Origin: Sphingosinithalassobacter tenebrarum
Lineage (GTDB): Bacteria; Pseudomonadota; Alphaproteobacteria; Sphingomonadales; Sphingomonadaceae
Direction: 5' to 3'
Length of the DNA stretch: 64,000 nucleotides
NCBI RefSeq assembly: GCF_011057975.1
Contig: NZ_CP049109.1
Location: 1,829,001 to 1,893,000 of the forward strand
In this document: positions 1-9,494 of the stretch, piece by piece
How the letters are laid out: the number at the start of each line of letters is the position of its first letter
Position numbering within the stretch: position 1 is the first letter of the stretch
Program-made: the position numbers and the translations under genes
The notes under the pieces: generated by a model
What the model was told of the DNA's origin: nothing
Database searches by the model: none
The model's input: the letters and a program-made list of their open reading frames with translations, nothing else

Positions 1-321
1 GATGCCCAGCCGCTTCGCCAGCGACCCGGCGACGACGTTGCGCACGACGACTTCGACCGGCACGATCTCGACCTGCCGGATCAGCTGCTCGCGCATGTTG
101 AGGCGACGAATGAAATGCGTCGGGACGCCGATCCCCTGCAGCAGCGTGAAGACATGCTCGCTGATGCGATTGTTCAGAACGCCCTTGCCGTTGATCGTGC
201 CCTTTTTCTGGGCATTGAACGCCGTCGCGTCGTCCTTGAAATACTGAATCAGCGTGCCGGGCTCGGGACCCTCGTAGAGGATCTTGGCCTTGCCCTCGTA
301 GATCTGGCGGCGGCGAGCCAT
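1..321 (-). CDS. purC: SAICAR synthase PurC, N-terminal part
   Basis: First 107 residues of phosphoribosylaminoimidazole-succinocarboxamide synthase, the ATP-dependent enzyme joining aspartate to CAIR in purine synthesis. The protein opens [13 protein letters not shown], the usual start of the family with its nucleotide-binding strand. It continues with the conserved [11 protein letters not shown] segment (about residues 29-40) and the [12 protein letters not shown] segment near residue 90. The start at 321 is the only ATG preceding the YEGKAK motif. The gene runs off the left edge, so about 60 percent of a typical 235-260 residue protein is missing from view, not from the genome. Confidence 0.95.
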   Translation of the reverse strand, partial: MARRRQIYEGKAKILYEGPEPGTLIQYFKDDATAFNAQKKGTINGKGVLNNRISEHVFTLLQGIGVPTHFIRRLNMREQLIRQVEIVPVEVVVRNVVAGSLAKRLGI

Positions 322-739
322 CGTGGCGAATACCCCTGAAAATGATCCGCCCCGGCGACGCGATTTGCCAGCGCCGGCCGGGGCCTGAAAGGCCAAAGCC
401 TATAGCCAAGCCCCGGGGGCGGCGCAATCAGCCTTCGGTGTGGGCTTCCCTTAAGATTAGAAAAAGGCCTTGAGAGGAGGATGGGCAGATAAAGAGTAGG
501 TCAGTCGCTGCTACAGCCCTGATGAGCGTAGCAATCGAAAGACAAGATTGAGGGGACTCGAATTCTGCGCTTTCCCTTCAAGTTCATGACCGCCGTGCCC
601 GTGCAGGGCAGTTGATTTGTCCGTTTTTGGTCTCAGCTGGCGATAACTTTCGCTTCCGAATGATTACATTTATAAAACATAGATAAGTAACATAAAATAT
701 TTCTAATGATAAATTAGCGAATTCGGGTGAAATCGTGGT
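322..739. other. Intergenic region, purC upstream
   Basis: About 420 bases with no convincing gene. The part next to purC is GC-rich and should hold its promoter. From about 630 onward the base composition becomes markedly AT-rich and leads into the small membrane gene at 740-1036. No tRNA, strong terminator or clear dyad was recognised. Confidence 0.5.
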
Positions 740-1036
740 TCACAGTCCAAAAATATCTTTATAATAAAGTATCTTTAATTGATGATATAGACTAGTGCAG
801 TTCCAAATCAAAAATATGAAAGCAAAGAACTTCCATAAAATAGAAAACGCCGCTTTTTTATTATTTCTGAACCACCTGACGGCGAAATACAATACTGCAA
901 ATCCCGCAGAGGCTAAAATCAATATCGTCCATATACTGACCTTGAGGAGGATTCTCAGCAGTGGCCCGAAATCTACCGACGCTCCCGCTGGCACAAAGCC
1001 GCCACCAGAATCCCTTGCTCGCTGATTGGCGTGCAT
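740..1036 (-). CDS. Small two-TM hypothetical protein, AT-rich
   Basis: Predicted 98-residue protein with a short polar N-terminus, a glycine-rich linker and two hydrophobic segments (about residues 27-50 and 63-80) separated by a basic loop (RWFRNNKK). It ends with an aromatic tail. This pattern argues for a real inner-membrane protein. Start 1036 was preferred because the frame upstream of it (to 1153) looks non-coding; no strong ribosome site is visible. The coding region is clearly richer in A/T than its neighbours, which suggests transfer or relaxed selection. Family not recognised. Confidence 0.42.
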   Translation of the reverse strand: MHANQRARDSGGGFVPAGASVDFGPLLRILLKVSIWTILILASAGFAVLYFAVRWFRNNKKAAFSILWKFFAFIFLIWNCTSLYHQLKILYYKDIFGL

Positions 1037-1349
1037 CTGGGAAAGCGAATCTTGCGTATGCCTCTCAGCAGTTCCGGCCTTCCAACTTAGCGGGTTGCCT
1101 CCATGGGGACATTTTTGACCGTTGAGCCCTGCACGATAAGATGAGTCCCTCACTCTTGCCCCCCTAAAATTATCCGATTTCTGTCACCGTTTAAGCTAGC
1201 CAACTGGTCCCGGAAGCAAGATATATTTCAGTTTCTTGATAAAGCTCATAGCCCAATTTGACAGCGAAACATTGCAACTGGTGGCAATGGAACACATCGG
1301 GTCACAGGCACTAAACGCATGGCGTCCCCTAAGAGCCACCATGCCGCGC

Positions 1350-2252
1350 CTAGTCCTCATCCTCGTCGTCGCGGGCGAACCAGCGCTGGATCAGATTGCC
1401 GCGATCGTCGGGGTCTTCTTCCACCGGCACGGCATTGGGCGCCGGATCGTGGACGGGTGCGGGTTCCGCTGCCGCCTCGGTGCGGTGGATGATCCAGCGC
1501 AGGATGAAGACGAGGATGAACAGCGCGATCACCCAGGGGCCGAACGCTGCGAGCAGCTGCGCCAGCCGGGCAAGCGAATCCTGCAGCGTTTCGCCGGCCG
1601 ATTTCAGATCGGCCTTGCCGTTGCCGAGCACCGTCATCGGGCCGCTCGATTCATAGGTGATCAGCACCGGTGCCGTGGCGAAGCTGGTGTTGCTCTCACC
1701 ATCGACGCGTTCGATCGTGTCGAGCGCCGCGCGAATCGCCTCTGCATCGGCCTGCGCTTCGGCATCGTCGGGTTTCGATTCGGCTTCGCTCAGCGCGCGC
1801 TGCAGCCGCTCGGTCGTGCTCGCCTGCCGTGATATGCCGGCTTCGCCGGACATCACCTGCGTATCGAGCAGGACCCCGTCGGATTCCATCACCGATTGTG
1901 TCACTTCATCGCCGAAACCGCGCGCGATGGTGGGATCGATCTTGAGCGTCAGGACCGCCGAAACCTTTGACGCGTCCTCGACCGAGTAGCGCATCGCCAG
2001 CACTTCGCAACGGCGGTTTTCCGCCAGTTGCCGACATGCGTCCTCATTGCTTTCGACGACCTGCTTGATGGCGTCGCCGGGCAGGCGGAAGGCATAGCGA
2101 TAGTCGAACGGCGTCCCCGTGGCGGCAAAGGCTGCTGCTGCTTCGCGCGTCGCCAGATCAGGCTTGTCGCCTTTCTTGTTTCCGTTGCCGGAATCACATC
2201 CGGCCAGCATCGCCATTGCGGCGAAGGCAGCCAGGCAAGCCGTGAAGCGCAT
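1350..2252 (-). CDS. Membrane-anchored lipoprotein, DUF4349-like
   Basis: Predicted 300-residue lipoprotein. The N-terminus MRFTACLAAFAAMAMLAGC is a lipoprotein signal with a lipobox (LAGC). A low-complexity linker follows, then an extracytoplasmic domain, a coiled-coil-like stretch rich in E, A and R (about residues 150-190), and a C-terminal TM helix (WVIALFILVFILRWII) with an acidic tail. The order 'lipobox, globular part, coiled coil, TM' resembles DUF4349 proteins; that assignment is tentative. Start 2252 has a strong ribosome site (AGGGAGGA) and begins the signal; the longer upstream frame does not. Divergent from parC. Confidence 0.75.
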   Translation of the reverse strand: MRFTACLAAFAAMAMLAGCDSGNGNKKGDKPDLATREAAAAFAATGTPFDYRYAFRLPGDAIKQVVESNEDACRQLAENRRCEVLAMRYSVEDASKVSAVLTLKIDPTIARGFGDEVTQSVMESDGVLLDTQVMSGEAGISRQASTTERLQRALSEAESKPDDAEAQADAEAIRAALDTIERVDGESNTSFATAPVLITYESSGPMTVLGNGKADLKSAGETLQDSLARLAQLLAAFGPWVIALFILVFILRWIIHRTEAAAEPAPVHDPAPNAVPVEEDPDDRGNLIQRWFARDDEDED

Positions 2253-2485
2253 TCGGTCCTCCCTCGTCGCCGAAGCAAATAGCGAATATTTGGTTAATCC
2301 CCAACTCCACACCCGCCGGGCTGTTCCGATTCGGGAACGATTTTGATCGGCCGCCATCCGACGGAAGCGCGCCGGGCGATTCGGCGTCGCAACGAAACCT
2401 GTGCGGAGGTGTGTTGTCATGGCAATACGGTAAACCGGTTCATGCCATCTCGCAACGCACGCAAGCCGCTGCTATCGGAGAGGCA

Positions 2486-4726
2486 ATGGCACTCGACCTC
2501 GAAACCCCCGAACCTTCCGACGTCCCCTTCGATACTGCGCTTTCCGAGCGCTATCTGGTCTATGCGCTGTCGACGATCACCGCGCGCTCGCTGCCCGATG
2601 TTCGCGACGGGCTGAAGCCGGTGCATCGCCGCCTCTTATGGGCGATGCGGTTGCTACGGCTCGATCCGGCGAGCGGATACAAGAAGTGCGCGCGCGTCGT
2701 CGGCGACGTCATCGGCAAATACCATCCGCATGGCGACCAGTCGGTCTATGATGCGATGGTGCGCCTCGCCCAGTCGTTCGCGCTGCGCTATCCGCTGGTC
2801 GACGGGCAGGGGAATTTCGGCAATATCGACGGCGATAACGCCGCCGCCTATCGTTACACCGAAGCGCGGCTGACTCAGGTCGCGATCGACCTGATGGAAG
2901 GCCTCGACGAGGAGGCCGCCGATTTCCGCCCGACCTATAACGGCGAGGAGCAGGAGCCCGAATTGTTTCCGGGCATGTTCCCCAATCTGCTCGCCAACGG
3001 CGCCGCCGGTATCGCCGTCGGCATGGCGACGAGCATTCCGCCGCACAATGCCGCCGAAATCTACAGCGCCGCGATCCACCTGGTCGATCAGCCCGATGCA
3101 GATGATGCGGCGATTCTGGAGCATGTCTCCGGTCCCGATTTCCCGACCGGCGGCACCGTGGTCGACAGTCCTGCCGCGATCGCCGAGGCCTATCGCACCG
3201 GGCGCGGCAGCTTCCGCGTGCGCGCCAAATGGCATCAGGAGGATCTGGGGCGTGGCACCTGGGTCGCAGTGATCACCGAAATTCCGTACGGCGTTCAGAA
3301 GGGCAAGCTGATCGAGCAGATCGCCGCGCTGATCAACGACAAGAAGCTGCCGATCCTCGCCGATGTTCGCGACGAAAGCGCCGAGGACATCCGCATCGTC
3401 CTCGAACCGCGCAGCCGCACCGTTGATATCGACACGCTGATGGAAAGCCTGTTCCGCCTGTCGGAGCTGGAGAGCCGTTTCTCGCTCAATCTCAATGTGC
3501 TCGACCGCAACCGCACGCCGCGCGTGATGAGCCTGCGCGACGCGATCGCGGCGTGGAAGGATCATCAGGCGGACGTGCTGGTGCGCCGCTCGCAGCATCG
3601 CCTGAACAAGATCATCGACCGGCTCGAACTGGTAGCGGGCTATATCATCGCGTTCCTCAATCTCGATCGGGTGATCGAGATCATCCGCTATGAGGACGAG
3701 CCCAAGGCGGTGATGATCGCCGAATTCGAGCTGACCGATCGTCAGGCCGAGGCGATCCTCAACATGCGGCTGCGTAGCCTTCGCAAGCTGGAGGAAATGG
3801 AGCTGCGCAAGGAGCATGACGCGCTGGAAAAGGAAAAGGCGGAGATCGAGCAATTGCTCGATTCGCCCGCCCGCCAGCGCACGCGGCTGAAGCGCGACCT
3901 CAAGAAGATGATGGACCGTTATGGCGCCGAGACCGAGCTGGGCAGGCGCCGCACCGTCATCGAGGAAGCCGGCCCGACTCGCGAAATCCCGCTCGACGCG
4001 ATGATCGAGAAGGAGCCGATCACGGTCATCCTGTCGCAGCGTGGCTGGATCCGCGCGATGAAGGGGCATGTCGATCTCTCCGCCGCCGATACGCTCAAGT
4101 TCAAGGAAGGCGACGGTCCGATGTTCGCATTCCATGCACAGACGACCGACAAGCTGCTGCTCGCTGCCGACAATGGCCGTTTCTATACACTGGGCGCCGA
4201 CAAGCTGCCCGGCGGGCGCGGTTTCGGCGAGCCGGTGCGGCTGATGATCGACCTGGAAGGGGAGCGCGGCATCGTCGCGCTGCTCCCCGCGAGCGCGGCC
4301 GAGAAGCTGCTCGTGGCCGCGAGCGACGGGCGCGGCTTCGTGGTCAAGGCAGCCGACGTCACTGCCGAAACGCGCAAGGGCAAGCAGATCGTCAATCCGC
4401 GCGCCGGGGCCCGGCTGCTGCGGGTTCACCCGATCGCGCCGCAGGACGACGCCGTCGCGGTGATCGGCGACAATCGCAAGCTGCTGGTCTTCTCGCTTCC
4501 CGAAGTCGCCGAACTGGCGCGCGGGCAGGGGGTTCAGCTCCAGCGCTATCGCGAGGGCGGGCTGGCCGATGTCACGACGTTCCGAATGGAGGACGGGCTG
4601 CGCTGGCGCATGGGGGGCGAAAGCGAGCGCTATCGCAGCGAAAGCGACCTTACCCAATGGCGCGCCGCGCGGGGCGCCGCGGGACGCATGCCTCCGACCG
4701 GATTTCCGCGGGACAACCGCTTCTGA
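2486..4726 (+). CDS. parC: DNA topoisomerase IV subunit A
   Basis: Predicted 746-residue ParC, the breaking-rejoining subunit of topoisomerase IV, which acts with ParE to decatenate replicated chromosomes. The N-terminal DNA-cleavage domain carries the RYTEARL motif with catalytic Tyr124, and KYHPHGDQ for the quinolone-binding helix. The C-terminal part forms a shortened beta-pinwheel without a clear GyrA-box, which separates it from GyrA elsewhere in the window. Start 2486 follows a GGAGAGGC ribosome site; the upstream in-frame ATG at 2411 lies in non-conserved sequence. The usual ParC serine equivalent to E. coli Ser80 is Gln85 here. Confidence 0.95.
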   Translation: MALDLETPEPSDVPFDTALSERYLVYALSTITARSLPDVRDGLKPVHRRLLWAMRLLRLDPASGYKKCARVVGDVIGKYHPHGDQSVYDAMVRLAQSFALRYPLVDGQGNFGNIDGDNAAAYRYTEARLTQVAIDLMEGLDEEAADFRPTYNGEEQEPELFPGMFPNLLANGAAGIAVGMATSIPPHNAAEIYSAAIHLVDQPDADDAAILEHVSGPDFPTGGTVVDSPAAIAEAYRTGRGSFRVRAKWHQEDLGRGTWVAVITEIPYGVQKGKLIEQIAALINDKKLPILADVRDESAEDIRIVLEPRSRTVDIDTLMESLFRLSELESRFSLNLNVLDRNRTPRVMSLRDAIAAWKDHQADVLVRRSQHRLNKIIDRLELVAGYIIAFLNLDRVIEIIRYEDEPKAVMIAEFELTDRQAEAILNMRLRSLRKLEEMELRKEHDALEKEKAEIEQLLDSPARQRTRLKRDLKKMMDRYGAETELGRRRTVIEEAGPTREIPLDAMIEKEPITVILSQRGWIRAMKGHVDLSAADTLKFKEGDGPMFAFHAQTTDKLLLAADNGRFYTLGADKLPGGRGFGEPVRLMIDLEGERGIVALLPASAAEKLLVAASDGRGFVVKAADVTAETRKGKQIVNPRAGARLLRVHPIAPQDDAVAVIGDNRKLLVFSLPEVAELARGQGVQLQRYREGGLADVTTFRMEDGLRWRMGGESERYRSESDLTQWRAARGAAGRMPPTGFPRDNRF

Positions 4727-4801
4727 GCAATCGGGAAACTGTAATTTTCCATCACTGCGGTTCAGGGGCTTTTAACCATTCTGCTCTAGCGCCTGCAATC
4801 G

Positions 4802-6511
4802 ATGGTGCCCGAAAAAGCTCGGCCGGCGATCGCCGCCCAGGACCTGGATGAAAATCCAGATCGGACAATTGTATTCGGGCCCCATGCGTCGGCACGCGAC
4901 CTTGATCTGCTGCCGGTGCCCGCCGCCATCGTCGAATTGACCGGCAAGAATTTCAACTTCGAGGCCGTCAATCGGCCCTTCCGCATTGCCGGACTCGGCG
5001 CGGTCGCCGGCGAATCGCCGCTGATCCGGCTGCTGGGCCCGCAATTGCGCCGGTTCCTCGAATCGCAGGACACGCATTGTGAAATCGCGTGGCAATTCGG
5101 CGAGGAAGTCGATTGCCGCTATTTCCGGGTGATGTTCGCGCGCAACTCGCCCAAGCTGCGGCATCGGGCCATCGTCACGCTGATCGATCAGACCGCGGAG
5201 TTGCGCACCGAACAGAGCCTGCGTCGCGAGATGATGACCGACAGCCTGACCGGGCTGCCCAACCGCGCGGGATTCGGCGATCGTCTGGAAGACATGATCG
5301 GCCCGGAAAACCAGGACAGGTTCGCTGTTCTCGCGCTCAATCTCGATCGTTTCAGCCGCGTCAATGCCTGCATGGGCTCGCTGGCTGGCGACGAATTGCT
5401 CATTTCGGTCGCGCGCCGGATCAAGGGCGCACTGCGTGGTCGCGACATACTCGCGCGGATGGGCGGCGACGAGTTCGGAATATTGATGGCCATCGACGAG
5501 GGGCCTGGCGAAGCACTGCATGTCGCCAAGCGCATCCAGTCGGCGCTGTCGACGCCGTTCCGTCTTTCCGATTTCGAGATTCGAGTCGATTGCTCGATCG
5601 GCGTCGCGCTGGGATCGGAGGATATCGATGATCCCGAGGATCTGATCCGGCACGCGCAATTCGCGGTGAAGCGCTCGAAGAAGAGTGGCCGCACCGAAGT
5701 CTATCAGACGCGCGCCTTCGATCTGGCGCGCGAACAGTTCGGCATCGAAACCGCGCTGCGTCGCGCGATCGACGGCGGGCTGATGACGCTGAACTTCCAG
5801 CCGATCTGTGATCTGGCGAGCGGCAGGATCATTTCGTTCGAGGCGCTGGCGCGCTGGACGACCGAAGACGGCGTGGAATTGTCACCCACCGAGTTCATTC
5901 CGGTGGCCGAGGAATCGGGACTGATCGTGCCGCTCGGTCGCTGGGCGATGGACGAAGCCGCCCGGACGCTGGCCGCCTGGGACGAACGGGCGGGCGGCAA
6001 TTGCGACGTGAAGGTCGCGGTAAATCTCTCGGCGATCCAGCTGCAGCGCGATCAGGTGGCGCCGATGGTGCGCCACGCGCTCGACAGCCACGGGATAAGC
6101 GGCGATCGCATCACGCTCGAGCTGACCGAAAGCGCAATCGTTTCCGATCCCGATCGCATCGCCCAGACGCTGCTCGCGCTGAAGGATCTCGGCACGCGGC
6201 TGGCGATGGACGATTTCGGCACCGGCTATTCCAACCTCGAATATCTGCAGCGGCTGCCGATCGACCTGCTCAAGATCGACCGCAGTTTCGTATCGGGGAT
6301 GCTCGCCGATCGCGACAAGCTGGCGATCGTTCGCGCGATTCTCAGCCTGTCGCAGGCGCTGGGGATGCAGACGGTGGCGGAAGGCATCGAAACCAACGAA
6401 CTGGCGCAGACGCTTGCCGCGCTCGGTTGCGATTACGGCCAGGGGTTTCTCTATGCGCGGCCGCTGTCCGAAGTCGATGCCTATGCGCTGCTGCGCAAGC
6501 GAAACGCCTGA
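4802..6511 (+). CDS. GGDEF-EAL cyclic-di-GMP protein
   Basis: A 569-residue cytoplasmic protein with a PAS-like N-terminal region (about 30-140), a GGDEF diguanylate cyclase domain and a C-terminal EAL phosphodiesterase domain. GGDEF is intact at 221-225 and is preceded at the correct distance by an RxxD inhibitory site (RGRD, 212-215). The EAL signature is intact at 347-349 (FEALARW) and the DDFGTGYSNL motif is present. Both activities are therefore possible; which dominates cannot be read from sequence. No TM segment is seen. Its 3' end overlaps the convergent CCA transferase gene by about 31 bases. Confidence 0.92.
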   Translation: MVPEKARPAIAAQDLDENPDRTIVFGPHASARDLDLLPVPAAIVELTGKNFNFEAVNRPFRIAGLGAVAGESPLIRLLGPQLRRFLESQDTHCEIAWQFGEEVDCRYFRVMFARNSPKLRHRAIVTLIDQTAELRTEQSLRREMMTDSLTGLPNRAGFGDRLEDMIGPENQDRFAVLALNLDRFSRVNACMGSLAGDELLISVARRIKGALRGRDILARMGGDEFGILMAIDEGPGEALHVAKRIQSALSTPFRLSDFEIRVDCSIGVALGSEDIDDPEDLIRHAQFAVKRSKKSGRTEVYQTRAFDLAREQFGIETALRRAIDGGLMTLNFQPICDLASGRIISFEALARWTTEDGVELSPTEFIPVAEESGLIVPLGRWAMDEAARTLAAWDERAGGNCDVKVAVNLSAIQLQRDQVAPMVRHALDSHGISGDRITLELTESAIVSDPDRIAQTLLALKDLGTRLAMDDFGTGYSNLEYLQRLPIDLLKIDRSFVSGMLADRDKLAIVRAILSLSQALGMQTVAEGIETNELAQTLAALGCDYGQGFLYARPLSEVDAYALLRKRNA

Positions 6512-7692
6512 GCCACTTCGGCGTCCGCGATTTCGCTGACGCGTTCGACACCCGGAAAATTCTCGTCGATCCAGCGATCCTCGATCGCATGCAGGACGCG
6601 CGCGACTTCCGGCCCCTTTTCCAGACCGCGAGTCACCAGCTCGCCCCCGGAAATCGGGAGTTTCGGGATATCCCAGCGAGAAAGGTCGCGCGCCGCGGTC
6701 ACGGCATCGCCGGGCTCGGCGAGGTGGATCAGCAGCCGGTCGATCGCTTGTTCGCGTCCCAGTCGATACGCCGCGCGATAGGGCGAGCCCAACAGATCGG
6801 CCTCCACCGCGCTGGCCAGGCGTTTGCGCTGCGCCTTCGACAGCTTGAGCCGCGCGGCGACATTTTCGGCCAGCCTGGCATCGTCGGGCAGCAGCGCGGC
6901 GAGCCGGCGAATCGCGTTGGGAGTGATCCCGGCGGCCGCTTCGAGCGCTGCGCAGTGTTCGAGCCGCGCGATTCGTTCGACGGTGATTTCGGGCAGCACC
7001 GGGCGCAGGATGCCGCGCGCGACCATCAGGTCCACCACGCGCACCGCGTCGCGCGCCACCAGCAGCTTGAGCAGTTCGTCGGCGATTCGCTCGCGTGAAA
7101 GCGCCATCAGGTCGTTCGCTCGGTCGGTGCAGGCGGCGAGCGCCTCTGCGTCGGGTTCATCGCCGAACCGCGCCAGGAAGCGGAAGAAGCGCAGAATGCG
7201 CAGATGGTCCTCGGCGATCCGGCGATAGGGATCGCCGATGAACCGCACGCGGCGCGCATCGAGGTCGGTCAGCCCGTCGAAATAATCGTAAATCGCGCCG
7301 CTGTCCGGGTCGGCGTACAGCGCGTTCATCGTAAAATCGCGCCGCGCGGCGTCCTCACGCCAATCGTCGGTAAAGGCGACGGTGGCGCGGCGGCCGTCGG
7401 TCGACACATCGTTGCGCAGCGTCGTCACTTCCACCGGACCGCTTTCGAGCAGCGCCGTGATCGTGCCATGCGCAAGCCCGGTGGGAACCGAGCGGATTTC
7501 GGCCGCCTTCAGCCGGCGGAGCACTTCCTCGGGCGCGTGCCGCGTCGCGATGTCGACATCCTGCACCGCCAGGCCGAGCAGCGTATCGCGCACCGCGCCG
7601 CCGACAAACCGCGCGTGCGCGCCGCCGCCGAGCACGTCGGCCAGTTGCGATAGTCCCGCGCGATCGCGCCATTCGGCTTCGGGCAACCGCAT
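6481..7692 (-). CDS. cca: CCA tRNA nucleotidyltransferase / poly(A) polymerase family
   Basis: Predicted 403-residue class II nucleotidyltransferase that adds or repairs the tRNA CCA end. Visible motifs: FVGGAVRD and DVDIAT (metal-binding acidic pair), RRDFTMNALY, and RIAEDHLRILRFFRF of the neck region. It is the last gene of a tightly coupled operon with the Nudix and DUF1285 genes. The chosen ATG at 7692 overlaps the Nudix stop as TGATG; an in-frame ATG at 7704 is an alternative adding four residues. Family members split between CCA-adding and poly(A) enzymes, but alphaproteobacterial genes of this form are normally CCA-adding. Confidence 0.9.
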   Translation of the reverse strand: MRLPEAEWRDRAGLSQLADVLGGGAHARFVGGAVRDTLLGLAVQDVDIATRHAPEEVLRRLKAAEIRSVPTGLAHGTITALLESGPVEVTTLRNDVSTDGRRATVAFTDDWREDAARRDFTMNALYADPDSGAIYDYFDGLTDLDARRVRFIGDPYRRIAEDHLRILRFFRFLARFGDEPDAEALAACTDRANDLMALSRERIADELLKLLVARDAVRVVDLMVARGILRPVLPEITVERIARLEHCAALEAAAGITPNAIRRLAALLPDDARLAENVAARLKLSKAQRKRLASAVEADLLGSPYRAAYRLGREQAIDRLLIHLAEPGDAVTAARDLSRWDIPKLPISGGELVTRGLEKGPEVARVLHAIEDRWIDENFPGVERVSEIADAEVAQAFRLRSSA

Positions 7693-8285
7693 CACAGCGT
7701 CCATTTCAGCCGCCGCGAAAGATTGACGATCATCGCCGCGGTCGCGCCCCAGATGCGGCGATTGTCCCAATGGATTTCGTAATAATGGCGTTTGCGCCCC
7801 TGCCATTCGAGCGAGCCCTGAACGTGATTGGTTTCGTCCATCAGAAAGGCGAGGGGGACCTGGAACACATCGGCGACTTCATGCTGATGCGGGATCAACC
7901 GGATATCGGGCGGCACGACGCCCAGCACCGGCGTCACCTCGAAACCGGTGACCGTGCGATAGCGATCGGCGGTCCCGATGATGTCCACGCGATCGCGGGG
8001 CAGTGAAATTTCCTCTTCGGCCTCGCGCAGCGCCGCCGCGACGGCATCCTCGTCGCGGTCGATCTTGCCGCCGGGAAAGGCGATCTGTCCGGCATGGTGG
8101 CGCATCGTATCGGGCCGCTGCGTCAGGATCACATGCGGATCGTCGGCGTCGGACATGGCGACCAGCACCGCGGCGGGATAGCTCGCGATCGCCGGATCAT
8201 CGTCGCGATAGTCGCCGGTCAGCAGCACCGGCTGCTCGCGATTCGCCGCCGCCAGTGCGACGCGCAGCCGCTGTGCCAGGTTCAT
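7692..8285 (-). CDS. Nudix hydrolase, CoA pyrophosphatase (NudL-like)
   Basis: A 197-residue Nudix protein. The Nudix box spans about 72-95 (GGKIDRDE then REAEEE) with a serine in place of the last glycine. It is preceded by the LTQRPDTMRHHAGQIAFPGG segment that marks the coenzyme A pyrophosphatase group (E. coli NudL/YeaB). It should split CoA or its derivatives into 4'-phosphopantetheine and 3',5'-ADP, or clean up oxidised CoA. The start overlaps the DUF1285 stop (ATGA) and the stop overlaps the CCA transferase start, so the three genes are very probably co-translated. Confidence 0.9.
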   Translation of the reverse strand: MNLAQRLRVALAAANREQPVLLTGDYRDDDPAIASYPAAVLVAMSDADDPHVILTQRPDTMRHHAGQIAFPGGKIDRDEDAVAAALREAEEEISLPRDRVDIIGTADRYRTVTGFEVTPVLGVVPPDIRLIPHQHEVADVFQVPLAFLMDETNHVQGSLEWQGRKRHYYEIHWDNRRIWGATAAMIVNLSRRLKWTL

Positions 8286-8845
8286 GCCGGCTCCATCGGG
8301 AAAAAGGCGCCGTTGCTCCAGACGCCGGGCGGGTCGCTGTCATTCGCCAGCGCGATCTGCGCGAGCTCGTTATACACGCTGCGCGCGATCAGCGCCTCCA
8401 TGCCGCCGCGGACATGGAGATAGGGGCGGGGGCCGTCCTCACGCTGTTCGAAACGCAGGCCATGATCGGCATCGGCGCTGACCAGTTCATCGGTGTTGAG
8501 CCGGAAGGCAAGCTTCGCGGCGCGGCCTTCGCCCTCGCGCTTCAGCTCGACCGCGACGAACGGCGCGTCCTCGACATCGATGTCGAGCTTCTCCACCGGC
8601 GTCACCAGCACGTGACGCCCGTCCGGTTCGCGGCGCAGGATCGTCGAGAACAGCCGCACCATCGCGATACGCCCGATCGGCGATCCCTGATGAAACCAGG
8701 TGCCGTCGCGCGCGATCCGCATGTCGCTGTGGCCGCAATGCTCCGGGTTCCACTTGTCGACGGGGGGCAGCCGCTTTTCCTGCGCAAGGCGCGCGATGTC
8801 GGTCAGCGACAGATTGGCGAAATCGGGTGGTGGCGGTGCAGGCAT
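8282..8845 (-). CDS. DUF1285 family protein
   Basis: Predicted 187-residue soluble protein. The segments GTWFHQGSPIGR, LVRLFST-like, DGRHVLVTPVEKLDIDVEDAPF and the C-terminal SNGAFFPM are typical of DUF1285. Biochemical function is unknown. It is the first gene of the DUF1285-Nudix-CCA operon, an order that recurs in alphaproteobacteria. Start 8845 (MPAPPPPDF) was selected because everything upstream in frame belongs to a shadow of the neighbouring acetyltransferase. Confidence 0.88.
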   Translation of the reverse strand: MPAPPPPDFANLSLTDIARLAQEKRLPPVDKWNPEHCGHSDMRIARDGTWFHQGSPIGRIAMVRLFSTILRREPDGRHVLVTPVEKLDIDVEDAPFVAVELKREGEGRAAKLAFRLNTDELVSADADHGLRFEQREDGPRPYLHVRGGMEALIARSVYNELAQIALANDSDPPGVWSNGAFFPMEPA

Positions 8846-8885
8846 GACGATGAGGTAGGCGCGATGCGCCCGATCGCAAAGCCCC

Positions 8886-9398
8886 TCAGGCGGCCTTGCG
8901 CAGATCGGGGCCGAGCTTGCCCACGCAATCGGGCACTGCCGCGCCGCGCGCCAGCAGCCGATGACGCTCGACCGGGCCGGGCAGGCGCCACCCCGCGGTG
9001 CGCTCGGCGGAAAAGCCGAAGAAGCGGCCATAATATTCGGGATCGCCGATCAGCATCAGGGCGCCGATATCCCGCGCATCGGCGCGGCGGAGCATTTCGG
9101 CCATCAATGCGCGACCGACGCCTTCCTGCTGCCATTCGGGGTCGACCGCTACCGGGCCGACCATCACCATCGGCGCCGATCCGCCACCGTCGCATGCCAA
9201 CGCTACGGGCCAGCACTGGATCGTGCCCGCCAGTCGGCCGTCAGCGAAGCGCGCCGCGAAGCTCAGTTCCGCAATCGCGTCCACGCCCTCGCGGATGCTA
9301 TAGGCGGTTCGGCCGTGCCGGTCGCGACCGAAGGCGCGGTCGAGCAGCGCCTCGACAGCATCGACAGGGACCGATTCGAGCGGCACGAACGAAATCAC
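8886..9398 (-). CDS. GNAT-family N-acetyltransferase
   Basis: Predicted 170-residue acetyltransferase of the COG3153 (YhbS-like) group. The acetyl-CoA binding loop is visible as VAVDPEWQQEGVGRALMAEML, followed by the GDPEYYGRFFGFS segment carrying the family's tyrosine and phenylalanines. The substrate is not known. The GTG start at 9398 is chosen because it sits nine bases behind GGAAGG and opens directly into the first beta strand (VISFVPLE); no in-frame ATG is close. It lies 40 bases upstream of the DUF1285 gene on the same strand and may be co-transcribed with it. Confidence 0.85.
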   Translation of the reverse strand: MISFVPLESVPVDAVEALLDRAFGRDRHGRTAYSIREGVDAIAELSFAARFADGRLAGTIQCWPVALACDGGGSAPMVMVGPVAVDPEWQQEGVGRALMAEMLRRADARDIGALMLIGDPEYYGRFFGFSAERTAGWRLPGPVERHRLLARGAAVPDCVGKLGPDLRKAA

Positions 9399-9494
9399 CG
9401 CGGCTTCCTTCCAAAGAGCGCCGGCATGGACGCCGGGGGCGGCGGCGTTTAGCGTGTCTGGCGATTGACGCAAGAAAGTTCGGGAGGCGGTACA

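Noticed and set aside
601..614. 14-base repeat GTGCAGGGCAGTTG also at 32813
   Set aside because: Several 14-base repeats are expected by chance in 64 kb; contexts are unrelated.
2654..4657. 667-codon frame opposite parC
   Set aside because: Antisense shadow in GC-rich DNA; sequence of the parC frame is conserved while this one shows no domain.
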